A model generated the notes under the pieces. That model worked only from the letters and a program-made list of their open reading frames with translations, was not told the origin of the DNA and made no database searches. Source: Eutreptiella sp. 'Long Island Sound 2002' (Eukaryota; Euglenozoa; Euglenophyceae; Eutreptiales; Eutreptiaceae). Taken from it: DNA of 64,000 bases. The position numbers were made by a program, and so were the translations under genes. Location: contig OZ038389.1 of NCBI GenBank assembly GCA_964036045.1, positions 40,107,717 to 40,171,716 of the forward strand, written 5' to 3'. Positions 43,623 to 54,283 of the stretch are shown piece after piece. Positions within the stretch are counted from its first letter, which is position 1. The number at the start of each line of letters is the position of its first letter.

Positions 43623-46127
43623 TCAGAACTCCGCGGGACAGGTCACCTCGAACCCCTTGTTCCGCAATTTGCGGGCCATCCTCATGAAACGGCTCCTCTT
43701 CTTAGCGTTGCAATCATCACCACCTTCATGCTCACGCCTGGCTCCTTGTTCTTGTTGGGCCTGCGTTTGTGGGCGTGTGGTAGGTCCAGACTGCCCTCCA
43801 GAGGGCTCGGAGTTCCCCCCTGGATTAGGGTTGGGGTTGCCTCCGTTCTTGTCCTTGTTCTTGTTGTCGGGCTGGCGGTTAGCGCCTCCTCCTCGTCCAC
43901 CTTGACCCTTGTCTTGCCCTTGACCACGTCCTTTCGACTTGCCCTTGCCGGAGTCGTTGCCTTTGCCTTTGCCTCCACCTTTGCCTGAGCCTTTGCCAGG
44001 ATCTTCCCCCTTAAGCTTCGCCGATAGGCGTTGCTTATGGTAGCACTCATCCTCGTAGTGCTTCCGCTTACCGCAGAATGCACACGTGATGGTGCAGCGG
44101 TAATGATCCGGCAGCTTCGCTTTGGCGCCGGTGTTCTTCTCCTGCTGCTTCCCCTGGACGACGAAACAGTCTCGCTGCTCGCAGTCAGAGGCGTGCTGCA
44201 GGTGGCCCTGCTCGTCTCTGGCATCACACCAGAATAGCTCCTTCAGGTTCTCCATGAGACGGGCGTGGGCGTGTTTGGGGGTAGTCCCCTGCCCAGGTCG
44301 GGACCCTTGGTACCCTTTGCCATGGCCTCCAGAACCTCCACCACCAGGACGGTAGTTGTTCAAGTGCTGGTCGCTCTCCTTCTCCAGCGCCATCTCCAGG
44401 AGTAGCACGCATAGGTCCTCGTAGCGGAGGGACCTAGCCTTGCGCTCCGCCGTCAAACGGCACTCGTCCCATAGCTCTCGAGGGAGCTTGGCCACCAACC
44501 AGAACAGCAGGTCGTCGCTGCTGTAGGAACCGGGCGTCAGTCGTCCAGCCCAGTGATCCAGGTCAGCCAACAGCTCAGATACCCTGCCAGGTTTGGGGTT
44601 GTTGGGCAGCACGGGCAGGTTCTGGATCTCGGCCCTGATGGAGAGGTCAGTTTTGTAGGTCGGGTACTGCCTCTCCAGGGCAACCAACACATCGGCAAAG
44701 GTGGCGGAGTTAGTCACGATCTGCCTGACCTGTTTCTCCAGGTACTTGGTCTTGCAGCACTGCAGGAGCAGATCGCACTTCACTCGCCCACTAGCGTGGG
44801 TTTGGCCGGTCAGTCGTAGGAACCGGCCAAAGTTCTCAGGAAACTCGCTGAGGTCCTTGCCTGTGAACTCAGGCAGGTTCACCATGATCTTGAAGGTGGC
44901 TATAGCCTTCGCCTCCTGAGCTCGACGTCCTTCAGGGCGTCGGGTCTTCTTCTTCTTCTTCTTCTTCTTCTTACCCTTTGGATCCTCGGGGTCCGCCGGG
45001 TCATCGTCCTCCGAGGGCGAAGAAGAATCCATCGACGGCGGCTCGTCGTCGGAGGGTTCTCCGCCTAGATCACTGGAGCCATAAGGCTCCACGTCCACCA
45101 TTGCCGTTAGGGCTGTCAGCCCCAGCCGGTCCAGCTCGGCCCTCGTCGAGTTCGTCACGTGGCTGTAAGGCGCCTGGGCCGTTCTCAGCACGAAAGGACT
45201 TCTCGGAATAGCTGCAGGCGTCGGCATCGGTCTGCTCCTCAGGCTCCCCAGGGTATTTGTCAACCCTGCCGCCAGGTGGTTGGCCTGGACTCGGTGGGGT
45301 GACATTCCCACCGAGATAGGTGACGCTTGGGGCGGGATCATCAGGGGCTCCAGTTTCTCACGGATTTCTTGTGTGAGGTCGCCCACGATTTTTGAAGTGG
45401 CTCCTCGGAGCACCTCGTTGATCTCGGACCGCGTCAGGGACCTGTTGGAGGATCTCCCCGATCCTCTACTCCTGCCTCCAAGAGATTCGGGTCCTCTCCT
45501 CAACCCACTCAAGGGTGCGTACCCAGGTGCATACCCAGGAGCATACCGAGGAACATCCACATAGGTTCCAGTAGCGTGTAGTGGATGGGGATAATCAGCT
45601 GCATACCATCGCGGCGCAGAGCTGGAAGCCACCGGCTCACTGGCAGTAGTTGCCTCATGGAGCGCAGTGGTAGGTGGGCCCATACCATAGGCGGGGTAGG
45701 GAGGCATGCCAGTAAAGCCTGTGCCCTCTGCCATAGGCGGGTTGGTTGTGGAAGTGGATGTTGCAGCGGCTGGGAGCGTGGTGGTTATAGGAGAGGGTGA
45801 TGCGTGGAGGCCAGAAGCGCTTGGTGCGCCTTCGAAGGTAGGGTCATGTGCCGGGTCTTGCCCTTGTTCCTCTCCTTCGTCTGCTTCTCCTCCAGCATCC
45901 TTCTCGCTTTCGTTCTCTCTCTTCCTCTTCACAGGCTGAGGCCCAGAGACCACTTCTTCGACAGACAGGGCCCCGAAGGCCGTCTGGAGTCCATCCAGGG
46001 AGTCCTCAGCCGCATCCACTGGCCCATGTAAGGGCTCCGCCGAAGGTACAGCGCCAGGTGCTGGCCTTGCCGGTGCCTCAGGCGCTGGCGCTGTCTTCGC
46101 GTCGGCGTCCTCCTTTCTTGGATCCAT
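43623..46127 (-). CDS. gag: Element D gag
   Basis: 834 residues from ATG 46125-46127, about 90 bp after the primer site. The N-terminal half is low complexity and rich in Ala/Pro/Gly/Tyr with short repeats (APGYAPGYAP), then an acidic segment and a run of nine lysines (plus-strand CTT repeats near 44948). A Gag capsid-like region follows (NLPEFTGKDLSEFPENFGRF, RVKCDLLLQCC), homologous to E. A canonical zinc knuckle CX2CX4HX4C (CAFCGKRKHYEDEC) and a Gly/Lys/Asn/Gln-rich nucleic-acid-binding tail complete it. It ends at TGA 43623-43625, followed by CGG GGA in frame with protease. The frame has no internal damage. Confidence 0.9.
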   Translation of the reverse strand: MDPRKEDADAKTAPAPEAPARPAPGAVPSAEPLHGPVDAAEDSLDGLQTAFGALSVEEVVSGPQPVKRKRENESEKDAGGEADEGEEQGQDPAHDPTFEGAPSASGLHASPSPITTTLPAAATSTSTTNPPMAEGTGFTGMPPYPAYGMGPPTTALHEATTASEPVASSSAPRWYAADYPHPLHATGTYVDVPRYAPGYAPGYAPLSGLRRGPESLGGRSRGSGRSSNRSLTRSEINEVLRGATSKIVGDLTQEIREKLEPLMIPPQASPISVGMSPHRVQANHLAAGLTNTLGSLRSRPMPTPAAIPRSPFVLRTAQAPYSHVTNSTRAELDRLGLTALTAMVDVEPYGSSDLGGEPSDDEPPSMDSSSPSEDDDPADPEDPKGKKKKKKKKKTRRPEGRRAQEAKAIATFKIMVNLPEFTGKDLSEFPENFGRFLRLTGQTHASGRVKCDLLLQCCKTKYLEKQVRQIVTNSATFADVLVALERQYPTYKTDLSIRAEIQNLPVLPNNPKPGRVSELLADLDHWAGRLTPGSYSSDDLLFWLVAKLPRELWDECRLTAERKARSLRYEDLCVLLLEMALEKESDQHLNNYRPGGGGSGGHGKGYQGSRPGQGTTPKHAHARLMENLKELFWCDARDEQGHLQHASDCEQRDCFVVQGKQQEKNTGAKAKLPDHYRCTITCAFCGKRKHYEDECYHKQRLSAKLKGEDPGKGSGKGGGKGKGNDSGKGKSKGRGQGQDKGQGGRGGGANRQPDNKNKDKNGGNPNPNPGGNSEPSGGQSGPTTRPQTQAQQEQGARREHEGGDDCNAKKRSRFMRMARKLRNKGFEVTCPAEF

Positions 46128-46212
46128 CTTCTTTCACCCTTCTGCTTATATTTGCCCGTACTCGGCGCACTGGATGTACGGCACGGGGTTGCTGCCGGTG
46201 CGCAGAGACAGG

Positions 46213-46226
46213 CTGCCTCTGCTACC
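46213..46226 (-). other. Element D primer-binding site
   Basis: GGTAGCAGAGGCAG in element orientation, directly inside the 5' LTR; initiator-Met tRNA type. Confidence 0.8.
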
Positions 46227-47024
46227 AGAAAGGTTTATAGTGGTTTCAGCACTGTGTTTTTGCTTCTCCTGCTGCTTGCTGTTGCTGTAGGGTTTTCCTG
46301 CTGCTTGTTTTGGATGATGAAAACCTTTTGTTTGCAGAAATATAGTCAATAGAGTCAATCCAGGATAACCCAAGCGAGAAGTATGCAAGGAGAAGAGAAT
46401 TCAGGATCAAAGCATGAAGGGCTGCAGTGTAAACAGTGAAAGATGATTGGATATTCACAGAAACTGCAACTCAGGTCACAAATGAATGCATATTCACAAA
46501 GATGGCTGAAATGTTTTTGGAAAAGAGTTAGAAAACTGCCCCATGGTCACTCTATCTCCATAGTGCCATCTCAGGAGATGTGCACTCTTTGTTTTGGGTC
46601 CCATATGTGCTGAGGTGGCAGGGCATGTGGCGATGAGGTCACTGCCATGTCACATGGGATCTTCCTACTTAGCTAGGCTGACCAGGAATTGAACCCAGAA
46701 CCTCTCAAAAACAGGTGCCCAGCCCCCTATGGTGCATACCACTAGGATAGCTAAGAATTCATGGATAAACATAGATAAATTCATAGGCTCTACTTTAGAT
46801 ATGTCAGTTCTCAGTCAACTCAGGAAAAGATGAATAGCTTCACATTGAAAGGGGATTAAGGGGTCCACTCCATATCCTGATTGGCCGTTTGGTTCCATAG
46901 GTCAAAATGTGTTATCACCCCTTTTGGTGGGACCAGTACTAAGATAAAAATGCATGGATGCTCAGTGCATCTCTAATACAACTAGAGTATGCCTCAAAGC
47001 AATGGAAAAGCACTTTTTCTTACT
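46227..47024 (-). repeat. Element D 5' LTR (798 bp)
   Basis: Partner of 19469-20265. In element orientation it starts AGTAAGAAAAAG and ends CCTTTCT, next to the primer site. Its outer edge abuts ATGGC, the target duplication in E gag. Confidence 0.88.
46668..46755 (-). other. tRNA-like segment in the D 5' LTR
   Basis: 88 nt on the minus strand closed by CTTAGCTA/TAGCTAAG. It has an A-box-like TAGCTATCCTAGTGGTA and a B-box matching consensus (GGTTCAATTCC) inside a T-arm-like CTGGG/CCTGG stem. It may act as an internal RNA polymerase III promoter or be a captured, decayed tRNA. No normal anticodon arm is evident, so it is not annotated as a functional tRNA. Confidence 0.55.
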
Positions 47025-48397
47025 ATGGCTGATCTACAGGACGTGCCTGTCACAGAGATTGAGAGAAGAGGGATGTCAGCCCTGGCACCTCTTGCCGGCG
47101 TGTCGCCTTCAGGCCTAACTCCGGGGGTCGGAAGACGGGCAGACCAATTGCCCAGGCGAACATCCGGCTGGAACTGCCGGAGTTCGACCCCAAAAATCTG
47201 CCCGAATGGGCAGAAGAATTTGCAGAGTTCCTTTTGTTGACTGGCCAATCCCATGTGGATGTGGCCACCAAATGTTCACTGCTAAAACGCTCATGCAAAA
47301 AGAAATTTTTGCAAAAACAGGTGAAACAGATTGTGAAAACCTGTTCTACCTGGGCAGAGGTACTCCTGAGGTTGGAGAAAACATTCCCAGTCTATGAGAC
47401 TGACCTCAGCGTACGCACACAGATCGAGGAGCTACCTATGCTCCCTGAGTTTCCATCCGCTGCGCGAATTTCTGAATATGTGTGCGACTTGGAGTACTTG
47501 TTTTTGAGGCTGAACGTGGGCTCCTACGGAGCCACTGAGCCCCACCTGTGGCTCATGAGTAAGATCCCCCAACGTACGTGGGATGATTGCCGCTCCACCT
47601 CTGAGAGGAAGAGCAGGACCCACTCGTACGATGAACTGGTGGATCTCTTGATTGAGCTAGCTCTTGAGAGAGAGAATGACTCCCACATGGAGAAATTCCT
47701 CAAGAAGCATTTGGGACGAGGTGGTACCCCTACCCCCGAACGTGGCGAAGGGAAAGGGCATAAAAATCCCACTAACACCAACCAGGGAGGTGGTAAAGGG
47801 AGGGGTAACCTACGTGCCATGAATGAGGTTAAACCTGATGCAGGTACACCCCCCCTGTTCTACTGCAGACCTGTCAATGACAAGGGGGGACCTTGTCATG
47901 CCCCTGACTGCGATCTCCACAGTGGCTGTATGCTGCAGATGAAACGTCAGCAGCATACCAAAGATGGGAAAACTGTGACTCATCAGGACCATTTCAGGTG
48001 TACCATCACCTGTGGTTACTGTGGCAAACGTCCTCACTACGAGGACGAGTGCCACATCAAGAAACGCGAGAGTGACAAACCCAAGCGTCAGGAGGCGGAA
48101 CGCCAGAAGACCCAGACGCCCGCCAGAAATCCCCCGAATGGGGATAAAGGTGGTAAAGGAGGTGGCAAGGGGGGTGGCAAAACTGGACCCCCTAACCCCC
48201 AGAGGCGCTCATCAGCGGCCGTTGCTATACCCACTCCTGCTGCTACACCCGCTCCTGCCGCAAGTGACCCTAAGAAACGCCCCCAAGGGGATGAAGCTAC
48301 CCCTGAGGGGAATAATTCCAAGAAGAGACGCTTGGTCTGAATGGCCAAGTCCCTCATGGCTGCAGGGGTGGATGTGAAGTTCCCTGATGAGGAATAG
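47025..48397 (+). pseudogene. gag: Element E gag, C-terminal part
   Basis: It resumes at the ATGGC target duplication in the frame of 18630-19468 (MADLQDVPVTEIERRGMSAL, matching D's ELDRLGLTAL). A one-base frameshift near 47120 moves the frame. From there it reads a capsid-like region (IRLELPEFDPKNLPEW, LLTGQSHVD, KQVKQIVKTC), a basic Gly-rich linker and a canonical zinc knuckle CX2CX4HX4C (CGYCGKRPHYEDEC). A Lys/Gly/Pro-rich tail follows. In-frame stops are TGA 48338-48340, at a site where D has a sense codon, and TAG 48395-48397, at the same site as D's gag stop. Protease follows without a frame change. Confidence 0.85.
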
Positions 48398-51298
48398 GGG
48401 GGCGGCTCCGAAGAGGAGGACTTGGTTTTCTGGATCCTCGTGAAAATCGGGGATCAGGTTTTTCGAGCGGTGCTTGATACCGGTGCAACACTTTCCATAG
48501 TGGCCCGGCGCCTGCTTAAGACTTTCAAGAAAACTAAGACCGTGGCCATAAGAGTGGGGGATGGGCGTACCATCCATTCCTTGGGGGGGGTCGATGTGAC
48601 TATATGTCTGGGCGACGAAACCGTGACCCAACACTGCAGAGTGTTGGACACTGACGCCTTTGACATCGTCATTGGCACCGACTTTCTACGAAGAAACCCC
48701 CAGGTAAAAATGCTGTCCCTACAGCGTCCCTATTCTTTGCACTGCGACTTTGGCAGTGGGCTATTCTCCGTACCTTTGGAGCTGTCAGGACGAAAAGAGT
48801 CTGGGCTGCGCTACGCAGCCAAGACGAACTATCGTACTGAAAACTACCAATTGGCCCGTCACGTTCTTGAAAATGGACTGGCGGCCCTTCAGGTAAACCT
48901 GGATGAGATCCAGGTGGAATTGTTTGCGAGCCAACAACAGCACATCATGCAGTTGTACTGCTCGAAACAACTGAACAATGCTTTCCGTTTCTTCTGGAAA
49001 GCAATGGGCCTAGCGTATGCTAACCCTCCCTTCTCCCTGCTCACGAAGCTTCTAACCAAAATCGCTTATGAGGGAGGAAGGGTTGTTATGTGCACCCCTG
49101 ACTGGGGTTGCTCTGGTGAACATGCTTACTGGCGCCGTATGCTAGATCGAATGACCGTGGGAAGAGTTCAACTCCCCGACGGCCCCAGCTATGTGCCTGA
49201 GGACTCAGACACAGCTATGCAGGCCCCTGAGTGGGCCAGTTTCCTGTCCATCGTCGATGGATCTCTCAATCCTGTACCCCTGTGTGACTTAGACCAGGTG
49301 CTACTGAAAGAGGTCATGGCCGAAAATCGTGGCCTGACCCTTTATGATCTCAAAAATCAATCTCCTGAGCACCTATCTGCCACACTTACAGGGTGTGAGT
49401 CTGCTGATGACTATCTGGAACCTGCAGCTGTAAAAGAGGATGCTGACGACCAACTGTCTGAGATCGCCAGCACTATTCCCTCTGTTGATCCCAGCTGTGT
49501 TGACCTAAAACATAGTGCTTTCCTAGCCCAACTGTTACTAGAGGAGGTAGATCTAGAGTCAACCTCTGAACCCGCTTCCCCTGTTGGGAAGCCAGTGCTA
49601 CACATGCAGCCTGTGCACACAGGTGAAACCGTGGCCCGGAGTGCTGATGCTCTGGCGCGGCCTGCTGCTAATAACATGCCATTGTCTGAGCATGACACTC
49701 AAGAACTCCGGCGGCTGTTGTGGCTGAAGGCCGAGGGTGTTGAGCGCCAAGAGCGGCTGCAATACCTCAGACAGACCTGGAAATCCTCCATCTGGTCTGA
49801 GGAGGACGATGAGTCCTATACGCTGCCTGACCCTGAGATACCTCTAGTGTATTCTCTACACTATGGGCAGCAACGTCCCCCTGAGTGGGACGATGGTACT
49901 GTGCCTGCCAAAACTGCTGATCGGCAGAAACAGAAAGATCACGGAAAAAGCAACCTCCATGCTGAGGAGGATTTCCTTCAGAAACTCGAGAGTCTTAACC
50001 TTGACCCCCGCCTGAAGAAACTGCTGATAACCTATGAGGAGGTGTTCGGCGCCTTGCCGCCTCCCCTTTCTTGTAAAAAACTGGTCCAGATGGACCTGAA
50101 ATTGAAACCAGAATTTGAAAAGACGCGAGTGAGGCGTCGTCCCTATCCCGCTCCACAGGAACAGGTTGAAGAAATCGAGCGCCAGATCCAAGAATGCATT
50201 GATGCTGGCCTCGTTGAAGAGTATAAACACGGGGACTATCCCCAACACTGCAGTCCCTGTTTCCTTGTTGCCAAACCCGGGTCGACTGCCCTACGTCTTG
50301 TTGTAGACTATGGTGAGGTCAACAAGAAAACCCAGAACCACTCAGGGAGTATTCCTAACATGGAAAACACCCTGGAGCGTATTGCCAAATGCAGGTATAA
50401 GACAAAAATGGACAAACGCTCTGGTTTCTGGCAGGTGGACCTAACCGCCGCAGCTCAGGAGCTGTTGGCCTTTATAACCCCTAAGGGTCGTGTCTTCAAG
50501 TGGAAGGTTATGCCTTTTGGGGTGGCTAATGCCCAAGCGCTCTTCCAGGAGCTTATGAACAAAATTTTGTACATACTGAGGCGCAGGCCTCTAGTACAAG
50601 AGTTGATTTCTCGGGGTGCAGAAATGGAGGCTCACATCGACGACGTGAGTTTGGGTACTAATACCAAAGAGGACCACGTCCTTCTCCTCCGTGAATTTTT
50701 CATTGTCTGTCAAGAAAACCATCTCCGAATCAAACTCGAAAAATGTGAGTTTATGAAAGAGGAGATGGAGTATTTGGGTTTCGACGTGGGGTATGGCTGG
50801 TGGAAACCAGCCGCGTCTAAGATGCAGCCCCTACAGGACATGCAGATTCGCGATGACCCTAAGAAGGGTCTACACGATGTGAGGAGTTTTGTGGGCGCCT
50901 GTAATTTCTATCGGCGTCACATCCACAATTTTACTTACTCCTCTGCACCCCTCACTGACCTGATCAAGAAAACTACTCCCTGGAGGTGGACCTCCAGAGA
51001 GGAAGAGTGTTTCCAGGAGTTGAAGAAGAAGATTGCCTCCTCCAACTGCCTGGGAGTGCCCCGCCCTGAGGGCGAGATAGTCCTGATCACTGATGCCAGT
51101 GATGTAGGGGGGGGTGGTACGATCTACCAATGGCAGGAGCTTAACCCCGCTGAACTAACCCACTGCCATTATCGTACTACTGTACTGAACCCTAATGGTT
51201 CGTTGAAACATGACTATCCTACCAGTGAGTGGCGACTGGTACCACTAGGACACTGGAATTGGAAATGGAACCAAGCGCGTTCCAACTACAGCACCTAT
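48398..51298 (+). CDS. pol: Element E pol: protease, methyltransferase-like domain, RT, start of RNase H (truncated)
   Basis: The frame continues directly after TAG 48395-48397; the TTG at 48422 is not a true start. Protease: VLDTGATLSIV and DIVIGTDFL. A complete Dam-like domain follows at about 48900-49250 (VELFAS, then AYANPPFS at 49016-49036 with an intact NPPF motif, then VVMCTPDWG and YWRRMLDRM). A variable acidic linker leads to RT: VVDYGEVNKKT, DKRSGFWQVDL, VMPFGVANAQALFQ and the catalytic HIDD. RNase H begins (LITDASDVGGGG). The frame ends after NYSTY, where element G's LTR starts with TGACGCG and supplies a stop. RNase H, integrase and chromodomain are missing. Protease and RT look undamaged. 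Confidence 0.88.
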
Positions 51299-54283
51299 TG
51301 ACGCGTTTCCGTGGGGGGCCGGCCACGGGACGCTGCGGTGGACACGCGCAAGGGAGCAGGCAGGCAAAGCACTACGCTCACAGGGGCATCAATGCACTCA
51401 TGTCATGTGACAAAGCGTTTCAGGATCCTTGCCACTCTGCAACAAGGGAACGAAAGTATGTACAGCAACACATCAAGATATGTACACATGGGGTTAAGAC
51501 TGGACTGGGATAAGGGCATCACAGGACAATAGACACTCTATCCTAACTTGTATCCCAATCCCAGGTCCGACCCTCTCAGTGGCTGGTGGGGGCGGGGGCT
51601 CAAACACAACCCATGCCCTGCTCAGTCCGGACCCTGAAACCCTGCCCATAGGGGAGCTGTTCCGCCCAGCCACAGGCGAGTTCCTGTGAACCAAGGGGCT
51701 CCAAGGCCAACCGACAGTGGCTCCCTATGCTCCCTCAACGGCAGGTCCGAACTCCCCTCTGAGCCGGAGATATGGCCCCGCCATTATCACCCAGGAGTTG
51801 GTAGCTGAAAATGGGCTGTTTCAGCCCAGACTGATATTAACTCAAAAATATCCAAAGTTGACCTCTCGTCCGGACCCGCCAGAGGTAGGGACGAGGCAAC
51901 TGACCCTATGCCTTCCGAGTACGAACTCCCTGGAACCCTCACCCAACTTGGTTCCCTCTGAGGTCCCGGCATCAGGGCAACACGGATGAGTCAAGTGGGG
52001 TCATGATGCCAAAATCACCAAAATTGGCGTCATTCCCACGCGTGGCTCGCCCGGCCAGGGCAAGGCCAATGGCTCACAGGTTAGGAGGCAGGACCTAGGA
52101 ATTCTATCTGAGTGTACAACTTGGATTTAGGTCCGGGCTCCCTGTGGGCATAGAGAAACGGGGCCGCCAATTGACCACACGGAAGGGGGAAATTGGGGTC
52201 CCAAAATGGGGGCATTTTGGCTGCTTGAAATGAGCCAAAATTCGGTGTGCTCCCAATAGTATATCTCCACGCCGGCTTGGAGATCGGATCCGCCATTCCA
52301 TACGCGATCCACCTGGAGTCCAACGGAGACTCCCATGCCCTTGGCTCTCAAAGATCTCCATGCTATTCGGCGTGGTGACGATCCCAATTGGGTCCACAAA
52401 TGCCAAAATGGCAAAATTGCCCACACTCACTTTGGGCTAGCGCCTTAACGAAGGTTGCTCCGCTTCACCCACGTGGTGTGTGAACCATGGGGACCATTAT
52501 GCATAACACCCACGGCATATATGGTCCATTGGTCCATGCGTCCGGCGTGCACGGGTGGGCTCAACATAGTGCACGGCGGGCAGCAAAAGTGGAAAAATGC
52601 TCAAAATGGCCAAAAATGCGCACACTCATGGTTGGGGCAAATGAGGCACATGCCCGACTTGGACCGGAGTGTGCCATAGGATTGGTATCAAGTCATGTGT
52701 GTCCAACATATCTTTTGGGCGTCGCCCAACTCCTCCGGTTTTGGGAATGGCAGGGTCGCCAAGTGAGCCCATGATTTTGGATGGTCCCAAATCGCCAACA
52801 TGGCGGCCACGGTACGCCAAGCCCACGAGGAGTTATTCGCCGGGTCCAAGATATGTTGGGCACCGAAGTATGTACCCTCATATCATACTTGGGTCATGAT
52901 GTCAATTGAGCGCAACGTTGAAATACACGGTCGCCACTTGACATCATGACGGGCCAAAAACGGCAAAATTGGCACAAAGACACACAAAAGTGCATTGAAA
53001 GGTGCACAATTATATTATAATATCTTCGGCTTGGATCGTGCAATCAACTAATCCTTCTAAACACAATGACCTGACACCAATAACCTCCGATCCCACAAAT
53101 GTGCTCCACTTGGGGCGCCTTGAAAGGTTCCGAGCGCTACTTCCCAAGTGGGCACATGAAAATATGGAAAAATTGCAAAACACACACCTTGCTCCCAATG
53201 CATCGCTTTAGGATCGCCACACAAGCTTTTCTTCACGAAGGTTAGGCTTGCAATTGATCGTAGGGAGTATGGAGAAGGGGCTTACACAATATGAGGTCCA
53301 TTGGCGGGTTCGGCTTGGAGCAATGGACCCGCCAAATGGGCACGCAACACAACACATGGCACATACCACATATTGCCCAAAAAGGTAGCTCCCCCCACGA
53401 TATGTCATGCCCCTCCAATGGCATAACTTTGTGTCAATCGCTCATAGAAACTCAAGGAGAGTTCCTATGCAACACCAACACTTGCGCGCTACACTCAAAA
53501 GTTATCTTAACGCACGCAATGTCATGGCCAAAGAGTTATAACGCAAATTCTACCCTCTTGACCATGATCCATTACACTAGCGCGCACGTGTGGAAACGCA
53601 AGGCATATAAATCTTCCTAAATTACGTCGGGAGTATTGTGAATACATCCCACGTTTCCTTATCGTCATTCCTCGCAAGCGGCACGAGATATGACCCTCAC
53701 AAGTGGCCTCGGGAATCAACTCTGTTTTGCCCATATCTTTAAGACAAATGGAGGGCAAGATAAAAGGAAAGTTGATTCGTGCATAGGGAAGCACGTAGGT
53801 CCACTCGAAAGAGGTCAAATCAAGTGCAGGGATGTCGAAGTCGAAAATCCGATTTCGACATCCTGAAAAATTCGGATTAAGGTTGCGAGTGTAAGATGTG
53901 AAAATTGCGGAAGCGTCCATGCAGTTCCTGACGACTTTGGAGCCTTCATGACGGATTGCGTTAAAATTTCCATTATAAACAGTTAAACTGGCGGTTACGG
54001 TAAAGTCGCGATCCAACCGCCAGCAGTCAAAACAGTGAATATCAGAACGGAAGCGTAAAAATTGACGGAAACAATATGAAAACAAAACCCTGTTGATTCC
54101 TGACGTTCTGATATACAAATCTCCGCTGGCGGTGCATCGGTTGCCGATGCGGGGCTTTACGGCACGGAACACGCTCCCGCCGGGCTCGCACCGGGCGTCA
54201 ACGGGCGCCTTCCATACATGGGGTTAGTGGACCGGAGACCGGTTGTATGCCCTAACCTAGCCATGGTTCTGGGTACCGCTTCA
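51299..54283 (-). repeat. Element G 3' LTR (about 2.99 kb)
   Basis: In element orientation it starts TGAAGCGGTACC after a polypurine tract and ends ACGCGTCA, giving TG...CA and inverted ends TGAAGCGGT/TGACGCGTT. The inner part near 53830-54120 resembles B-family LTR sequence (GATGTCGAAGTCGAAAATCC, AAAATTGCGGAAGC, CCCTGTTGATTCCTGA), so G and B are related. The outer end cuts E pol. The 5' LTR is not in the window, so the boundary rests on the E junction and terminal motifs. Confidence 0.7.

Larger units (their letters stand above)
19469..47024 (-). mobile_element. Element D: Ty3/gypsy chromovirus carrying B2, F and a foldback
   Basis: Two LTRs (19469-20265 and 46227-47024) differ at about 20 positions by eye. 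Target duplication ATGGC flanks the element. On the minus strand follow the primer site, gag, protease, Dam-like domain, RT, RNase H, integrase and chromodomain. A 3' non-coding region is split by B2 (20885-34093) and holds the F repeat pair and the foldback palindrome, and a polypurine tract abuts the 3' LTR. Without B2 the element would be about 14.3 kb. Attribution of 20274-20884 and 34094-38637 to D rests on their position between pol and the LTR. Confidence 0.8.
17840..51298 (+). mobile_element. Element E: Ty3/gypsy element split by D and cut by G
   Basis: The 5' LTR, primer site and N-terminal gag lie at 17840-19468. The rest of gag and pol lie at 47025-51298. The 27.6 kb between is element D, bounded by ATGGC on both sides (19464-19468 and 47025-47029), so the gag frame rejoins exactly if D is removed. 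The 3' half of pol and the 3' LTR are missing because element G's LTR starts at 51299. E is related to D in gag, protease, Dam-like domain and RT, but the two are clearly separate families. Confidence 0.85.
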
